47,749 nucleotides of DNA, from assembly GCA_945876565.1 (NCBI GenBank), contig CAMCOS010000018.1, positions 1 through 47,749 on the forward strand. The letters are read 5' to 3'. Of this stretch, positions 34,690 to 43,682 are shown piece after piece. Numbering within the stretch: the stretch's first letter is position 1; each line of letters opens with the position of its first letter. The DNA is from Lautropia mirabilis (GTDB lineage: Bacteria; Pseudomonadota; Gammaproteobacteria; Burkholderiales; Burkholderiaceae_B). Position numbers and translations under genes: made by a program. The notes below the pieces were generated by a model that saw only the letters and a program-made list of their open reading frames with translations, did not search any database and had not been told where the DNA came from.

Positions 34690-35368
34690 TACTGAAACCA
34701 CGGGCCTAGATCCGGAGGACGGACACCGCATCATTGAGATTGGGGCGGTTGAGGTCGTCAACCGTGGCATCACTGGCCGAGACTTTCATTCCTACTTAAA
34801 CCCCGACCGTGACAGTGACGCCGGGGCGCTTGAAGTGCACGGTCTGAGCACGGAGTTTTTAGAGGACAAGCCGCGGTTTAAGGATGTGGTGGATGAGTTT
34901 TTGGTGTTTGTGAGAGACGCAGAGCTCATCATTCACAATGCGCCGTTTGACTTGAAATTCCTGAACGCGGAACTCAAAAAACTCGGACACGATGCGTTGA
35001 CCGAGTACACAGGGCCTGTGACTGATTCATTGGCGCATGCCAAATCGCTTTACCCAGGCAAGCGCAATTCGTTGGACGCCTTGTGCGAACGCTATGGCAT
35101 CAGCAATGCCCACCGCACTTTGCACGGCGCCTTATTGGACTCTCGTCTGTTGGCGGAAGTTTGGCTGGCCATGACGCGTGGCCAGGACAGCCTGGCCATC
35201 GAAGACAATGTGCACCTAAGCCGCGATCTTGCCCCGGACAAGCGCAAGTTCTTTGACTTGCCGCTCATCGAAGTCTCCGAGCAAGAGCGTCAAGCCCACG
35301 AGCAATACCTGCAGATGCTAGATAAGACTAGCGGTGATAAGACTTTGTGGCGTCGGTTGGCGGGCTAA
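34670..35368 (+). CDS. dnaQ: DNA polymerase III epsilon subunit (3'-5' proofreading exonuclease)
   Basis: The exonuclease domain occupies about residues 1-180 with ExoI ([24 protein letters not shown], Asp7 and Glu9), ExoII ([16 protein letters not shown]) and the ExoIII-epsilon HxAxxDxxLL pattern ([14 protein letters not shown]). The C-terminal tail that binds the polymerase alpha subunit follows. I begin at the ATG giving [12 protein letters not shown], the family's normal start; this overlaps the RND pump gene by 20 bp in another frame, and an in-frame extension to 34601 is not supported. Confidence 0.92.
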   Translation: [232 protein letters not shown]

Positions 35369-35444
35369 ACCTCAGACTGAAACTGGTCTGAAACGTTATC
35401 GGTGGTGGTCCACACGAGCCAACGAACGATCGCCGTTGCCTGTG

Positions 35445-35450
35445 TATAAT
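35445..35450 (+). promoter_or_regulatory. Consensus -10 element upstream of tRNA-Val
   Basis: A perfect TATAAT lies about 50 bp before the tRNA. No good -35 hexamer stands at 16-18 bp upstream, so only the -10 is called. Confidence 0.45.
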
Positions 35451-35501
35451 CCGATTCTCTGTGTAATACACGCAGTACCTGATGGTTGTATCGACACATC
35501 G

Positions 35502-35576
35502 GGGCGGTTAGCTCAGTGGTAGAGCACTGCCTTCACACGGCAGGGGTCACAAGTTCGAACCTTGTACCGCCCACCA
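35502..35576 (+). tRNA. tRNA-Val (anticodon CAC)
   Basis: The full cloverleaf can be read: acceptor GGGCGGT with ACCGCCC, D arm GCTC/GAGC, anticodon stem CTGCC/GGCAG around loop TTCACAC (anticodon CAC, reading GUG), a 5-base variable region, and T arm ACAAG-TTCGAAC-CTTGT. The CCA end is encoded. All stems are perfectly paired. Confidence 0.96.
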
Positions 35577-35624
35577 AGATTGCCCATCGTTCGCCGATAG
35601 ATTGATTTTATTAGGATCTAGGCC

Positions 35625-35870
35625 GTGACTGAACCAAAGAGAGAGCTGTCCGAAGCGGAAATGCTGTATCTCGAGGCCATGATTCCGGAACTGGCTCAGT
35701 CCGCTTTTAAGCTGGCACAAGCCCAAGCACTCACTACCCGTGGCAAAGTAGTCAAGGCAGTTAATGGCAAGGTCATAGAGCTGTATGCCGATGGTTCAAC
35801 TCGTGTGCTGAAAGAAATCGAACCACCGATGCGCGTCGTGCCTGGTACTAAGCGGTATCGGCAGGGGTAG
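35625..35870 (+). CDS. Small antitoxin-like partner of a zeta-toxin-like gene
   Basis: An 81-residue protein with a GTG start and AGGA 8 bases upstream. It begins TEPKRELSEAEMLYLEAMIPELAQ and has the segment GKVVKAVNGKVIELYADGSTR, which resembles small proteins commonly found directly before zeta-toxin/AAA kinase genes. The last residues PGTKRYRQG precede a truncated zeta-like frame by 4 bp. It may neutralise or co-regulate that toxin; the function is inferred from gene pairing only. It lies just after tRNA-Val. Confidence 0.65.
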   Translation: MTEPKRELSEAEMLYLEAMIPELAQSAFKLAQAQALTTRGKVVKAVNGKVIELYADGSTRVLKEIEPPMRVVPGTKRYRQG

Positions 35871-35874
35871 CACC

Positions 35875-35985
35875 TTGAAGTCTATTGCGCGTGTACGAGT
35901 CTTTGCGGGGCCCAATGGTTCGGGAAAGGGTACCCTGAAGGGCTTTCTCTCAAAAGATTGGTTTGGCGTTTACATCAAAAAGTAG
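35875..35985 (+). pseudogene. Zeta-toxin-like/AAA kinase, N-terminal remnant
   Basis: From a TTG start, 36 codons encode KSIARVRVFAGPNGSGKGTLK with a perfect Walker A loop (GPNGSGKGT), the beginning of zeta-toxin family UDP-sugar kinases. It then hits TAG after FGVYIKK, where full-length relatives continue for about 170 residues. I find no continuation in any frame downstream, so most of the gene has been deleted. The antitoxin-like partner gene upstream is intact. Confidence 0.7.
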
Positions 35986-36103
35986 GTCTCGCAAACGGAT
36001 CATCACATTCGGGCAGACGCAGTGGGCTGACGACATGGGCAGACAAAGGTGTCAGCATTAAGGTGCTGGTGGCACTGGCTGGGCGTTCGCAGAAACTCAG
36101 GTG

Positions 36104-37003
36104 CTAAAAATTGTTGAGGTCAGCGAATATACGCTCAACCGTTTTGGGGGATGGGCGATGCCCAAAATTAGAATGCAACTGATATCTCGGCGGAGTATAT
36201 ATATCTCGTATGTCGGTTGGAACATCCGAAAAAAGGTGACTATAGGCTACATCTATGAAGAATGCATTTGCACCAGTGTGTGAATTACAACAAATTAATC
36301 GATACCCGTGCTGATTGAATAGACTATCAAAATTACTGAGCGCTGCTCCAAAGTAGTTGTCGCCTTCCCATCTATGGTCGGGGTCATAAGAAATTTGGAA
36401 TCGTGACGGAGGAATAAATTGAGCGTTGTACTCGACTATAAATAATTTCGGACGAATTTTATTTTCTAAAAGCTCTGAAACGAAATAAATATCATTACCA
36501 TCTAAGTCTATACTTATAATATCAATCTCGTGCGCCTGCGTCGCAGCAATCCCAGCTTTAGCAGACTGCACAATGTTTTCTTTAGTAATCCAACTTTTAA
36601 TATAAGAAAAACTTTGAGAAGATTTAAAGTTGAATGCTAAATCCTCTCCCCCAACCCAGAACCCTCTCCAGCCAAGAGCCGCCAAAATCAGTGTGTTGTT
36701 CTCCAAGCCATTGCCAACCCCAAACTCAGCATAGATTCCTTTTGAGATACCTAATCTTCGTATTATCTCTAAGGTTATGCCGTCCTCATCGGTTTGCGAA
36801 AAGCACTTCATTCCAAACCTGTTCAGTGGATTAGGATGTTGTTGCTGTAGTTGCGTAGCTTGAAAGTTGAAGACTAACTCTCTGAGCGAGGTTAGCCAAT
36901 TCGCTGAGAAATTCTGAAGCTGTACAGACTGAGACATCAATACAACGAGATTCTCGAGGATCGACTCGACCGATCGGGTATTTTGAGGCGTTGGATCTGA
37001 CAT
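36104..37003 (-). CDS. FkbM-like/class I methyltransferase-fold protein, AT-rich
   Basis: A 299-residue protein with a Rossmann methyltransferase core: AEFGVGNGLENNTLIL (SAM loop), GWRGFWVGGEDL (acidic residue for the SAM ribose), and IDIISIDLDGNDIYFVSELL, with a later PKLFIVEYNAQF. The N-terminal 60 residues look helical. Relatives that I recall lie in surface polysaccharide gene sets and may methylate sugars, but no such genes are near. Base composition is visibly much richer in A and T than all neighbours, which points to recent acquisition. No signal peptide is present. Confidence 0.7.
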   Translation of the reverse strand: MSDPTPQNTRSVESILENLVVLMSQSVQLQNFSANWLTSLRELVFNFQATQLQQQHPNPLNRFGMKCFSQTDEDGITLEIIRRLGISKGIYAEFGVGNGLENNTLILAALGWRGFWVGGEDLAFNFKSSQSFSYIKSWITKENIVQSAKAGIAATQAHEIDIISIDLDGNDIYFVSELLENKIRPKLFIVEYNAQFIPPSRFQISYDPDHRWEGDNYFGAALSNFDSLFNQHGYRLICCNSHTGANAFFIDVAYSHLFSDVPTDIRDIYTPPRYQLHSNFGHRPSPKTVERIFADLNNF

Positions 37004-37739
37004 TATGGTCTCCGATGTGCGAAAAGGCTGATCTTAACAGCGCGCACGGTAGCAGCAGAGACTGATGACTGGGCACACAGCATTACTTAAGTGATAAGTT
37101 GCGGTCATGTTGCGTGCGCCGCTTTGCAGTAGCGTAGCGGACATTGTCTTGCAAACAATGCAAGGCCAGCTGATCTCGTTTAATGCCGTGTTTCAAGCAA
37201 TGCTTAGCGGCTGTCGCAAATGAAGCCTGCGTTGCACCATGTTGCCGAGGGCTCACTGGTGCTGGCCCAGCAGATTCAATTGCCACCGACTGCATTGAGA
37301 ATCCGCGCTTGAACCGATCCGGTGGGTTCGCAGCGTGCGGCAAACTGACGGTCCGGTGCTCGAATCATGGCGTGTCCCGTCGGATCGAACTGGTATTTGG
37401 TGACACCCACCTGACGACAGCTTTCTTGAGTAGGCTCACCCACAAATGCCATATCTTGAAGACTTGCAATCAGTGCTATCGCTTCTTGCGCAGTCACGCC
37501 TCAAGTGTTAGCGTCGATTGATGACTACGATTCAAGCAGCGAACACACACCACCTCGACCAATCACATAATCAAGTTGTATAGAGAAAATGGATGCGGAT
37601 TTGAACGACGGCGGTGGATAAAGGTATTCATAGGTGAAATTGGATCAACCCCCAAAACCCGCGGCGCCTGATCCTCTTTGTCACTCATCCATTAGTCCGT
37701 CAGTGTCAAAAAACTTCCTCGTTCTCGCCGGAGGAATTG
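37004..37739. other. Gap with no convincing gene
   Basis: About 700 bp between the AT-rich methyltransferase and the LysR gene. Two short minus-strand frames (37083-37343, and 37276-37497 encoding a product with GEPTQESCRQVGVTKYQFDP) have normal-looking composition but no good ribosome binding site and no family I recognise. They may be fragments of a degraded gene. A GGAGGAA site at the right end belongs to the LysR gene. Confidence 0.4.
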
Positions 37740-38636
37740 ATGAGATTACGACAAATAGAAGTACTGCATGCCATCATGCAGACAGGGTCCGTGACAGGTG
37801 CTGCAAAGCTGTTGAATGTCTCGCAACCTTCCGTGAGCACTGTTTTGCAGCACATGGAAACCCAGTTGGGCATGCAACTGTTCAGACGGTCTGGCGGTAG
37901 GCTTAAGCCGTCACCTGAAGCCGAAGCACTTCTTCCAGAGGTCTGCGATATTTTTCGCAGGGTGAATCGACTTAGTCAAAATGCTCGGTCACTTGCCAGA
38001 GGTCGGCTGGGCCGAATCACAGTGGCTGGCACCTTGGCGCTTTCAAATGGTTACGTTGTAGACGCCGTGTCAATCTTTGCGCAAACCCATCCGGATGTGG
38101 ACGTTACGATACATTCGCTTCAAACCCCAGACATTGTCGAGCGCGTCATAGCCCGCGAAGTTAATTTGGGTGTTTGCTATGGCGATATCAATAACAGCGG
38201 ACTTCAAACCGAAGAGCTTGCTACAGGCGCGATGATTTGTGTCATGCCTGAAACCCATCGACTGGCCAGCAAAAGCCACATTGAGATCACCGATCTGGCA
38301 GGCGAAACACTGATTACCTATGATGATGGCGATGTGTTGCGTGCCAAAGTGGAAAGTCTGTTTGAAGAGTTCGACGTTCAACCGAACTTATCTTTGCAAG
38401 TCAGTCAGACCATCACCGCGATTCGTCTGGTGCATCATGGCGCAGGCTTAGCGCTTGTTGAACCGTTCTATTTCGCGGCCATTGAACCAACAGGTCTGGT
38501 TGCCCGCCCAATCGAACCCGTTGAGCACCTTACGGCTAATCTGATTCGGCCCGTTGACGCCATTGAGTCTGCAGCGCTAACCGCTTTCATCGAAATTTTG
38601 CGCAACATTGCTCGCGCGGATCATAAGAAAGTCTAG
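37740..38636 (+). CDS. LysR family transcriptional regulator
   Basis: A typical LTTR of 298 residues: N-terminal winged helix-turn-helix (MRLRQIEVLHAIMQTGSVTGAAKLLNVSQPSVSTVLQHMETQLG), a linker helix and a periplasmic-binding-protein-like effector domain (about 90-295). The effector part contains GRITVAGTLALSNGYVVDAV and DDGDVLRAKVESLF. It lies just upstream of and in the same direction as the aconitase-tctCA locus, so it probably controls that locus in response to the imported acid. GGAGGA is close upstream of the ATG. Confidence 0.9.
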   Translation: MRLRQIEVLHAIMQTGSVTGAAKLLNVSQPSVSTVLQHMETQLGMQLFRRSGGRLKPSPEAEALLPEVCDIFRRVNRLSQNARSLARGRLGRITVAGTLALSNGYVVDAVSIFAQTHPDVDVTIHSLQTPDIVERVIAREVNLGVCYGDINNSGLQTEELATGAMICVMPETHRLASKSHIEITDLAGETLITYDDGDVLRAKVESLFEEFDVQPNLSLQVSQTITAIRLVHHGAGLALVEPFYFAAIEPTGLVARPIEPVEHLTANLIRPVDAIESAALTAFIEILRNIARADHKKV

Positions 38637-38771
38637 TCGCCCCATATTTTTTCTTTGGTGTCTACCCATCGATCATTATTGGACACTGCGTACTGGTAGT
38701 TCTTAGCATGAGCCTATGTCCTGTAAAGGCCAAACTGGTCGAGCAGGATGATCCGTCGCAGGAGAGACTCT

Positions 38772-41489
38772 ATGCTTGAGACAGTGTCAGCAAAATTTGA
38801 TGTCTTGAAAGTTTTCGAGTTGCCCAGTGGTGGCACCGGGACACTTCATTCTTTGCGTGAGCTAGAGCGTCGCGGTGTAGGTCATATCTCTCGGTTACCG
38901 GTCTCGATCAGGATATTGCTTGAGTCCGCTATCCGAAACCTCGATGGCAAGAAGGTTACAGCCCGGCATGTCGAGGAACTGGCTCATTGGCAACCCAACG
39001 CAGACAGGCACACTGAAGTTCCGCTCGTCCCTGCCCGTATTCTTTTGCAAGATCTCAATGGCGTTCCTTTGGTTGCTGATCTTGCTGCGATGCGTGATGC
39101 GGCAGTTGAACTTGGTCGTGATCCTGCCCTGATCGAGCCAAAGGTCCATGTAGACATGGTGATCGATCATTCCGTTCAAGTGGATAACGTGCGTTCACCT
39201 TTTGCACTTGAGCGCAACATGCGGATCGAAATGCAGCGCAATGAAGAACGTTATCGATTCCTCAAGTGGGGAGCGCAAGCATTTGCCAATATGAATGTCA
39301 TGCCGCCTGGTGTAGGAATCTGTCATCAGGTCAATTTAGAGCGATTGTCGAGCGGCGTGCATGAAGTGTCGGGTGTGTATTTTCCGGATACGGTTGTCTG
39401 CCCGGACTCACATACGACGATGGTCAACGGTATTGGGGTTTTGGGATGGGGGGTTGGCGGTATTGAGGCTGAGGCCGGGATGCTGGGGCAGCCTATTTAT
39501 TTCCTGTCACCCAACGTCACTGGCGTCGAGTTGGTTGGAAGTGTTCCGGTTGGCGTCACATCGACCGACATCGTTCTTAGCATCACCGAGCGGCTTCGAC
39601 GCGAGGGTGTTGTAGGTGATTTCGTGGAGTATTTTGGCCCAGGGGCTGAATCGTTGTCTGTGCCCACGCGGGCGACCATTGCCAACATGGCGCCCGAGTA
39701 TGGTGCCTTTATTGGATTTTTCCCGACGGACGAAGCGGTGCTCAGGTATTTCAATGAGACTGGTCGCCCCACCGACGCGCTGAGAGCCTACCTTGTGGAA
39801 CAAGGCTTATTTGGTATGCCCAAGCGCGCAGACATCGATTACTCTCGGGTCATTACCATAGACCTGTCTGATGTTGAGCCGTGCGTGGCGGGGCCGCGGC
39901 GACCGCAGGATCGCATCGCACTGAGATCTCTCAAGCAGACGTTGCGCACCATGCTGGCGACTGCGGCCTCAGAAGGTGGCTATGGTGTTGATCCCGATCG
40001 CAGCCGACGTACAGTCATTCCCGAGCGCGGCGGTGAATCTTTTTCAATTGGGCACAGCGACATTCTGATTGCCGCGATCACCTCATGCACCAATACATCC
40101 AATCCATCAGTGATGATGGCCGCTGGCTTGTTGGCTCGCAATGCGACAGAGCATGGACTGGAAGTAGCGCCGCATATCAAAACATCACTGGCGCCTGGAT
40201 CGCGCGCGGTAACCGACTATCTCAGCCGTGCTGGACTGCTGTCTGCGCTGTCGGCACTTGGTTTTGACGTTGTTGCTTATGGATGCACCACCTGCATTGG
40301 CTTTTCTGGCCCGCTTGACCCGGCCATTGAACGGGCGCTCGATCAAGAGCAGTACATAGGCTGTGCGGTCCTGTCGGGTAACCGTAATTTCGAAGCGCGT
40401 GTGCATGGCAGCATCAAGGCAAACTTCCTTGCGTCACCGCCTTTGGTGGTGGCTTATGCCTTGGCTGGAACGATGGACATTGACCTCTCTACGGAGCCTA
40501 TCGGTATCGGCAAGAACGGAAATGCAGTCTTTCTCCATGACATCTGGCCATCGGATGCCGAGGTAGAGGCGCTGGTTAAGACTCATGTTGGGCGTGATTC
40601 GTTTGACGCCACTTCGCGATTGAACGACGGTGGTGATGATTGGAACGCCCTAGAGTCGGGATCTGGCCAGTTATACAACTGGCCAGCATCGACGTATCTT
40701 TTACCTCCACCTTTTTACAAAAATTTCGATCTGCAGATCCCAACCAAGCGGCGTATCACGAATGCACGCGCATTAGGAATTTTTGGGCACTCACTGACAA
40801 CGGATCACATCAGCCCCGCTAGCGAAATTCGTGCGGATACGCCAGCCGGTGCCTATCTTCGGGATCAGCAAGTCAAGATAAGCGACTTCAACTCTTATGG
40901 CTCTCGCCGCGGTAATCATGAAGTGATGATGCGCGGCACCTTTGCAAACCATCGCATCAAGAATTTGATGTTGCCATCACTTGAAAATGGTGCGCCGCAG
41001 GAGGGTGGGCGCACGTTTTATTACGCTGCATCTGGCCAGAAAGAAACCTTATCGATCTATGAAGCCGCAATGGCTTATCAGCGCGATGGCACGCCGATAC
41101 TGGTTTTTGGTGGAAAAGAGTATGGCACTGGATCTGCGCGTGACTGGGCGGCTAAGGGCACCCGCTTGTTGGGCGTAGATGCCGTGATTGTAGAAAGCTT
41201 TGAGCGCATTCATCGATCCAATCTGGTGTTGCTGGGCGTGTTGCCCTTGGAGTTCGCTCCTGGGTACAACCGAGAAGGCTTGGGGATTGATGGGTCAGAG
41301 ACCTTTGAGATCAAAGGCTTGGATGCACCCCTGGTGCCGTTGCAGACTGCCAAGCTTGTGGTGACGCGACAGGATGGAACCCAAACCGAGGCGCCTTTGG
41401 TGGTTCGGCTTGATACCCCGATTGAAATTGAGTATTACCGTCACGGTGGCATTGTTCCGCTCGTGTTGCGGGAAATTTTTAACCAGTAA
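38772..41489 (+). CDS. AcnA-family aconitate hydratase
   Basis: The 905-residue protein spans the whole AcnA/IRP1 fold. The [4Fe-4S] ligands are Cys439 (ITSCTNTSNPSVM), Cys505 and Cys508 (AYGCTTCIGFSGPL); PDSHTTMVNGIGVLGWGVGGIEAEAGMLG, VLSGNRNFEARVH and GGKEYGTGSARDWAAKGT are all present. The usual IGNSGPL motif reads IGFSGPL here. It follows a LysR gene and is followed by a prpF remnant and a tricarboxylate importer, so it is probably a pathway-specific paralogue acting on aconitate, methylaconitate or a similar acid rather than the citric acid cycle enzyme. CAGGAG precedes the ATG. Confidence 0.85.
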   Translation: MLETVSAKFDVLKVFELPSGGTGTLHSLRELERRGVGHISRLPVSIRILLESAIRNLDGKKVTARHVEELAHWQPNADRHTEVPLVPARILLQDLNGVPLVADLAAMRDAAVELGRDPALIEPKVHVDMVIDHSVQVDNVRSPFALERNMRIEMQRNEERYRFLKWGAQAFANMNVMPPGVGICHQVNLERLSSGVHEVSGVYFPDTVVCPDSHTTMVNGIGVLGWGVGGIEAEAGMLGQPIYFLSPNVTGVELVGSVPVGVTSTDIVLSITERLRREGVVGDFVEYFGPGAESLSVPTRATIANMAPEYGAFIGFFPTDEAVLRYFNETGRPTDALRAYLVEQGLFGMPKRADIDYSRVITIDLSDVEPCVAGPRRPQDRIALRSLKQTLRTMLATAASEGGYGVDPDRSRRTVIPERGGESFSIGHSDILIAAITSCTNTSNPSVMMAAGLLARNATEHGLEVAPHIKTSLAPGSRAVTDYLSRAGLLSALSALGFDVVAYGCTTCIGFSGPLDPAIERALDQEQYIGCAVLSGNRNFEARVHGSIKANFLASPPLVVAYALAGTMDIDLSTEPIGIGKNGNAVFLHDIWPSDAEVEALVKTHVGRDSFDATSRLNDGGDDWNALESGSGQLYNWPASTYLLPPPFYKNFDLQIPTKRRITNARALGIFGHSLTTDHISPASEIRADTPAGAYLRDQQVKISDFNSYGSRRGNHEVMMRGTFANHRIKNLMLPSLENGAPQEGGRTFYYAASGQKETLSIYEAAMAYQRDGTPILVFGGKEYGTGSARDWAAKGTRLLGVDAVIVESFERIHRSNLVLLGVLPLEFAPGYNREGLGIDGSETFEIKGLDAPLVPLQTAKLVVTRQDGTQTEAPLVVRLDTPIEIEYYRHGGIVPLVLREIFNQ

Positions 41490-41502
41490 GGTGGTGACTG
41501 TC

Positions 41503-41784
41503 ATGACGATGCAAAGTCCCATTCAAGCCGTGTACAAGCGCGGGAGTATCAGCAAGGGTGTGGTTTTCCGTGCAGATTGGCTCCTAAAAGATCCTGCCAG
41601 TCCGGCGCAAGTGTTGTTGCGAGTCGTCGGTGACCCTGACCCGGTCGTTGATTGGTCAGGTCATTGTGCAAATCTGACATCAGCAGTGGGGCCGTTTGCA
41701 ATCTCTCTGAGTCCAAGTTCACGCCTTCTCATGGCGGGGCTTGACTTCGCACCCGAGGCACTTGCGGCCAGGAGAGATTCATGA
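41503..41784 (+). pseudogene. prpF (aconitate/methylaconitate isomerase) with large in-frame internal deletions
   Basis: The 93-residue frame is a patchwork of PrpF as I remember the family. Residues 3-46 match the start (QSPIQAVYKRGSISKGVVFRAD...VVGDPDP), about 48-66 match a later core block (VDWSGHCANLTSAVGPFAI), and the end (SPSSRLLMAG) resembles the C-terminus. Roughly 300 residues of a normal 390-residue PrpF are missing, yet the frame stays open. The conserved glycines and the cysteine (CGN becomes CAN) are altered. The stop overlaps the next start (ATGA). It is probably inactive as an isomerase. Confidence 0.65.
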
Positions 41785-42476
41785 TGGCCAAGGCACTGAC
41801 GGTGGCCATCAACTATGGCAACCCTGTTCTGGCTTACCGCAACGCACAGGGATCGCCTGCGGGCGTTTCTATCGACTTGGCTTACCGCATCGCCGACAGC
41901 ATGTCGCTGAGTTGTCAGTTCATGACCTTTGACGCAGCCAAAGATGCCAGCGCTGCTGTTGCGATGGGTGCCTGCGACATTGGCTTTTTTGCTGCAGACC
42001 CAGCACGTGCCGATAAGGTGGCTTTTACGCGTCCGTATATGGTCACCCAAGGGAATTTCCTAGTTCGCGAAGGTTCACTTTACCTTTGTAATGAGGACAT
42101 AGATCATTTGGGTGTATTGATCGGTGTCGGTGAAGGGAGTGCTTACGATTTGTATCTGACAAGAAGCATCCGACATGCCACGCTAGTGCGCCAGAGTAAT
42201 TCACCGGAGGTCGTCAATACCTTCCTTCGACTTGAGCTTGACGCGGCCGCCGGTGTCCGGGCGCAGCTTGAAGCAGATGCAGCCAGGGTTGCAGGGCTAC
42301 GCATGATCGAACCTGCTTTCATGCAGATTCAACAAGCGATCGGTGTTTCACAAGTGCTTGCGAATACCTTTGTCGAGTCGCTTAATCAGTTCATTATGCG
42401 TTCGATCGAGAATGGATTTATCACTGAAACGCTCGAGCGTCATGGTGTTAAAGGTGCAGTCGTTTTAAGTGACTAA
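41781..42476 (+). CDS. Leaderless solute-binding-protein-fold protein (SBP_bac_3-like), copy 1
   Basis: A 231-residue protein with the fold of amino-acid-type periplasmic receptors: VAINYGNPVLAYRN, GVSIDLAYRIAD, MGACDIGFFAADPARADKVAFTRPY and GEGSAYDLYLTRSI. There is no signal peptide; the fold starts within the first ten residues, so the protein should stay in the cytosol. The receptor motif TPER is changed to DPAR. It is about half identical to the second copy at the other end of the importer genes. AGGAGA lies 5 bases before the start. It could be a ligand sensor or an enzyme of the receptor fold (as cyclohexadienyl dehydratase is), not a transport receptor. Confidence 0.75.
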   Translation: MMAKALTVAINYGNPVLAYRNAQGSPAGVSIDLAYRIADSMSLSCQFMTFDAAKDASAAVAMGACDIGFFAADPARADKVAFTRPYMVTQGNFLVREGSLYLCNEDIDHLGVLIGVGEGSAYDLYLTRSIRHATLVRQSNSPEVVNTFLRLELDAAAGVRAQLEADAARVAGLRMIEPAFMQIQQAIGVSQVLANTFVESLNQFIMRSIENGFITETLERHGVKGAVVLSD

Positions 42477-42543
42477 TTGCAATAACAAGAACCCAATAAG
42501 GGAAAACCCAAAGCCAATTTTTTTTACACAAGGAGACAGCTTC

Positions 42544-43650
42544 ATGAAGACAATCCAAAAACGTCGCGCCTTAATGCTTGGCGCATTGCAACTTGCTGGC
42601 GCAGCCATGGCGCTTTCAGTTGGACTCCCCGCTCATGCCAACAATGTCAGTTATGCTGGCAAGACTGTAGAGTGGGTTGTTCCGTTTGGTACGGGTGGTG
42701 GTACAGACGTATGGGCGCGGTTTCTGGCGCCTTTCCTCTCCAAGTACCTGCCTGGTAACCCCAATGTGGTAGTGCGTAACGTACCCGGCGGTGGCTCCAT
42801 CACAGGTGCAAACCAGTACGCAGCGGACGCCAAACCCGATGGGTTGAGTCTGTTGGGTACCTCCGGGTCAACCCAGTTTCCATACCTGCTTGGCGATAAG
42901 CGGGTGCGATACGATTACAAAGACTGGGAAGTCATCATGGCTGGCCCCACCGGGGGTGTCGCCTACATTGCTTCAGGTTTGGGCGTCAACTCGTTGAGCG
43001 ATCTGGCGAAAATCCGCGATAAAAAGCTGGTTTATGGCAACCAGGGTGCTACGTCGCTCGATCTCGTGCCATTGCTAAGCTTCAGGATGCTGGGTCTCGA
43101 TGTTCAACACGTCTTTGGCATGAAATCGCGTGGCGAGGGTCGCCTGGCTTTCGAGCGTGGCGAAGCCACCATTGACTACCAGACCAGCTCGGCCTACATC
43201 AAGAACTCGTTGCCCCTGGTCAATGCCGGTAAGGCGGTTCCTTTGTTCAGCTGGGGTGTGCTTGATGCAAACGGTCAGCTGCAGCGTGACCCGGCTTTCC
43301 CTGACCTCCCACATTTTGCTGAGGCCTATGAAATCGTCAACGGCAAGCCTCCGTCTGGCGATGAATGGGAGGCCGTCAGGGCGTTTTTGATCTCTGGCTT
43401 TCCCGCGAACAAATTGTTGGTAGTGCCGAAGTCCACGCCACCCGAGATCGTGGAGACCCTGCGTCAAGCGTTCCGTGACATGCGCAAGGACCCTGAATAT
43501 CAAGCTGGTGTTGTAAAGGTGCTGGGTGGCTATGACCAGTCCATTGACAAAGCCGCTGAGGCAACGTTTGAGTTGGGCACCACCATTCCCGTCCCCGCTC
43601 GAGATTTGGTGCGTGAGGTGCTGACGAAGGATTACAACGTGACGTTCTGA
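42544..43650 (+). CDS. tctC: Tripartite tricarboxylate transporter receptor (Bug/TctC family)
   Basis: A signal peptide (KKR-type start, QLAGAAMALSVGLPAHA) precedes a 340-residue Bug receptor. The ligand loops typical of the family are present: VEWVVPFGTGGGTDVWARFLAPFL and NVPGGGSITGANQYA, then GTSGSTQFPYLL and the later LLVVPKSTPPEIVETLRQAF. It binds a carboxylic acid in the periplasm and hands it to the TctA/TctB permease encoded next. AAGGAG lies 8 bases before the ATG. A stable hairpin in the spacer may keep receptor mRNA more abundant than that of the permease. Confidence 0.88.
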   Translation: MKTIQKRRALMLGALQLAGAAMALSVGLPAHANNVSYAGKTVEWVVPFGTGGGTDVWARFLAPFLSKYLPGNPNVVVRNVPGGGSITGANQYAADAKPDGLSLLGTSGSTQFPYLLGDKRVRYDYKDWEVIMAGPTGGVAYIASGLGVNSLSDLAKIRDKKLVYGNQGATSLDLVPLLSFRMLGLDVQHVFGMKSRGEGRLAFERGEATIDYQTSSAYIKNSLPLVNAGKAVPLFSWGVLDANGQLQRDPAFPDLPHFAEAYEIVNGKPPSGDEWEAVRAFLISGFPANKLLVVPKSTPPEIVETLRQAFRDMRKDPEYQAGVVKVLGGYDQSIDKAAEATFELGTTIPVPARDLVREVLTKDYNVTF

Positions 43651-43682
43651 GGCACATTCAGAAAGCTGGCTGGCTTTGCAAT

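Noticed and set aside
37183-37521. 112-codon plus-strand frame upstream of the LysR gene
   Set aside because: Cys/His-rich product with no domain, competing with open frames on the other strand; nothing supports it.
35502-37739. Direct repeat of the tRNA-Val 3' end marking an island boundary
   Set aside because: Scanning for the T-arm and acceptor sequence downstream found no second copy within the window, so an att site cannot be supported.
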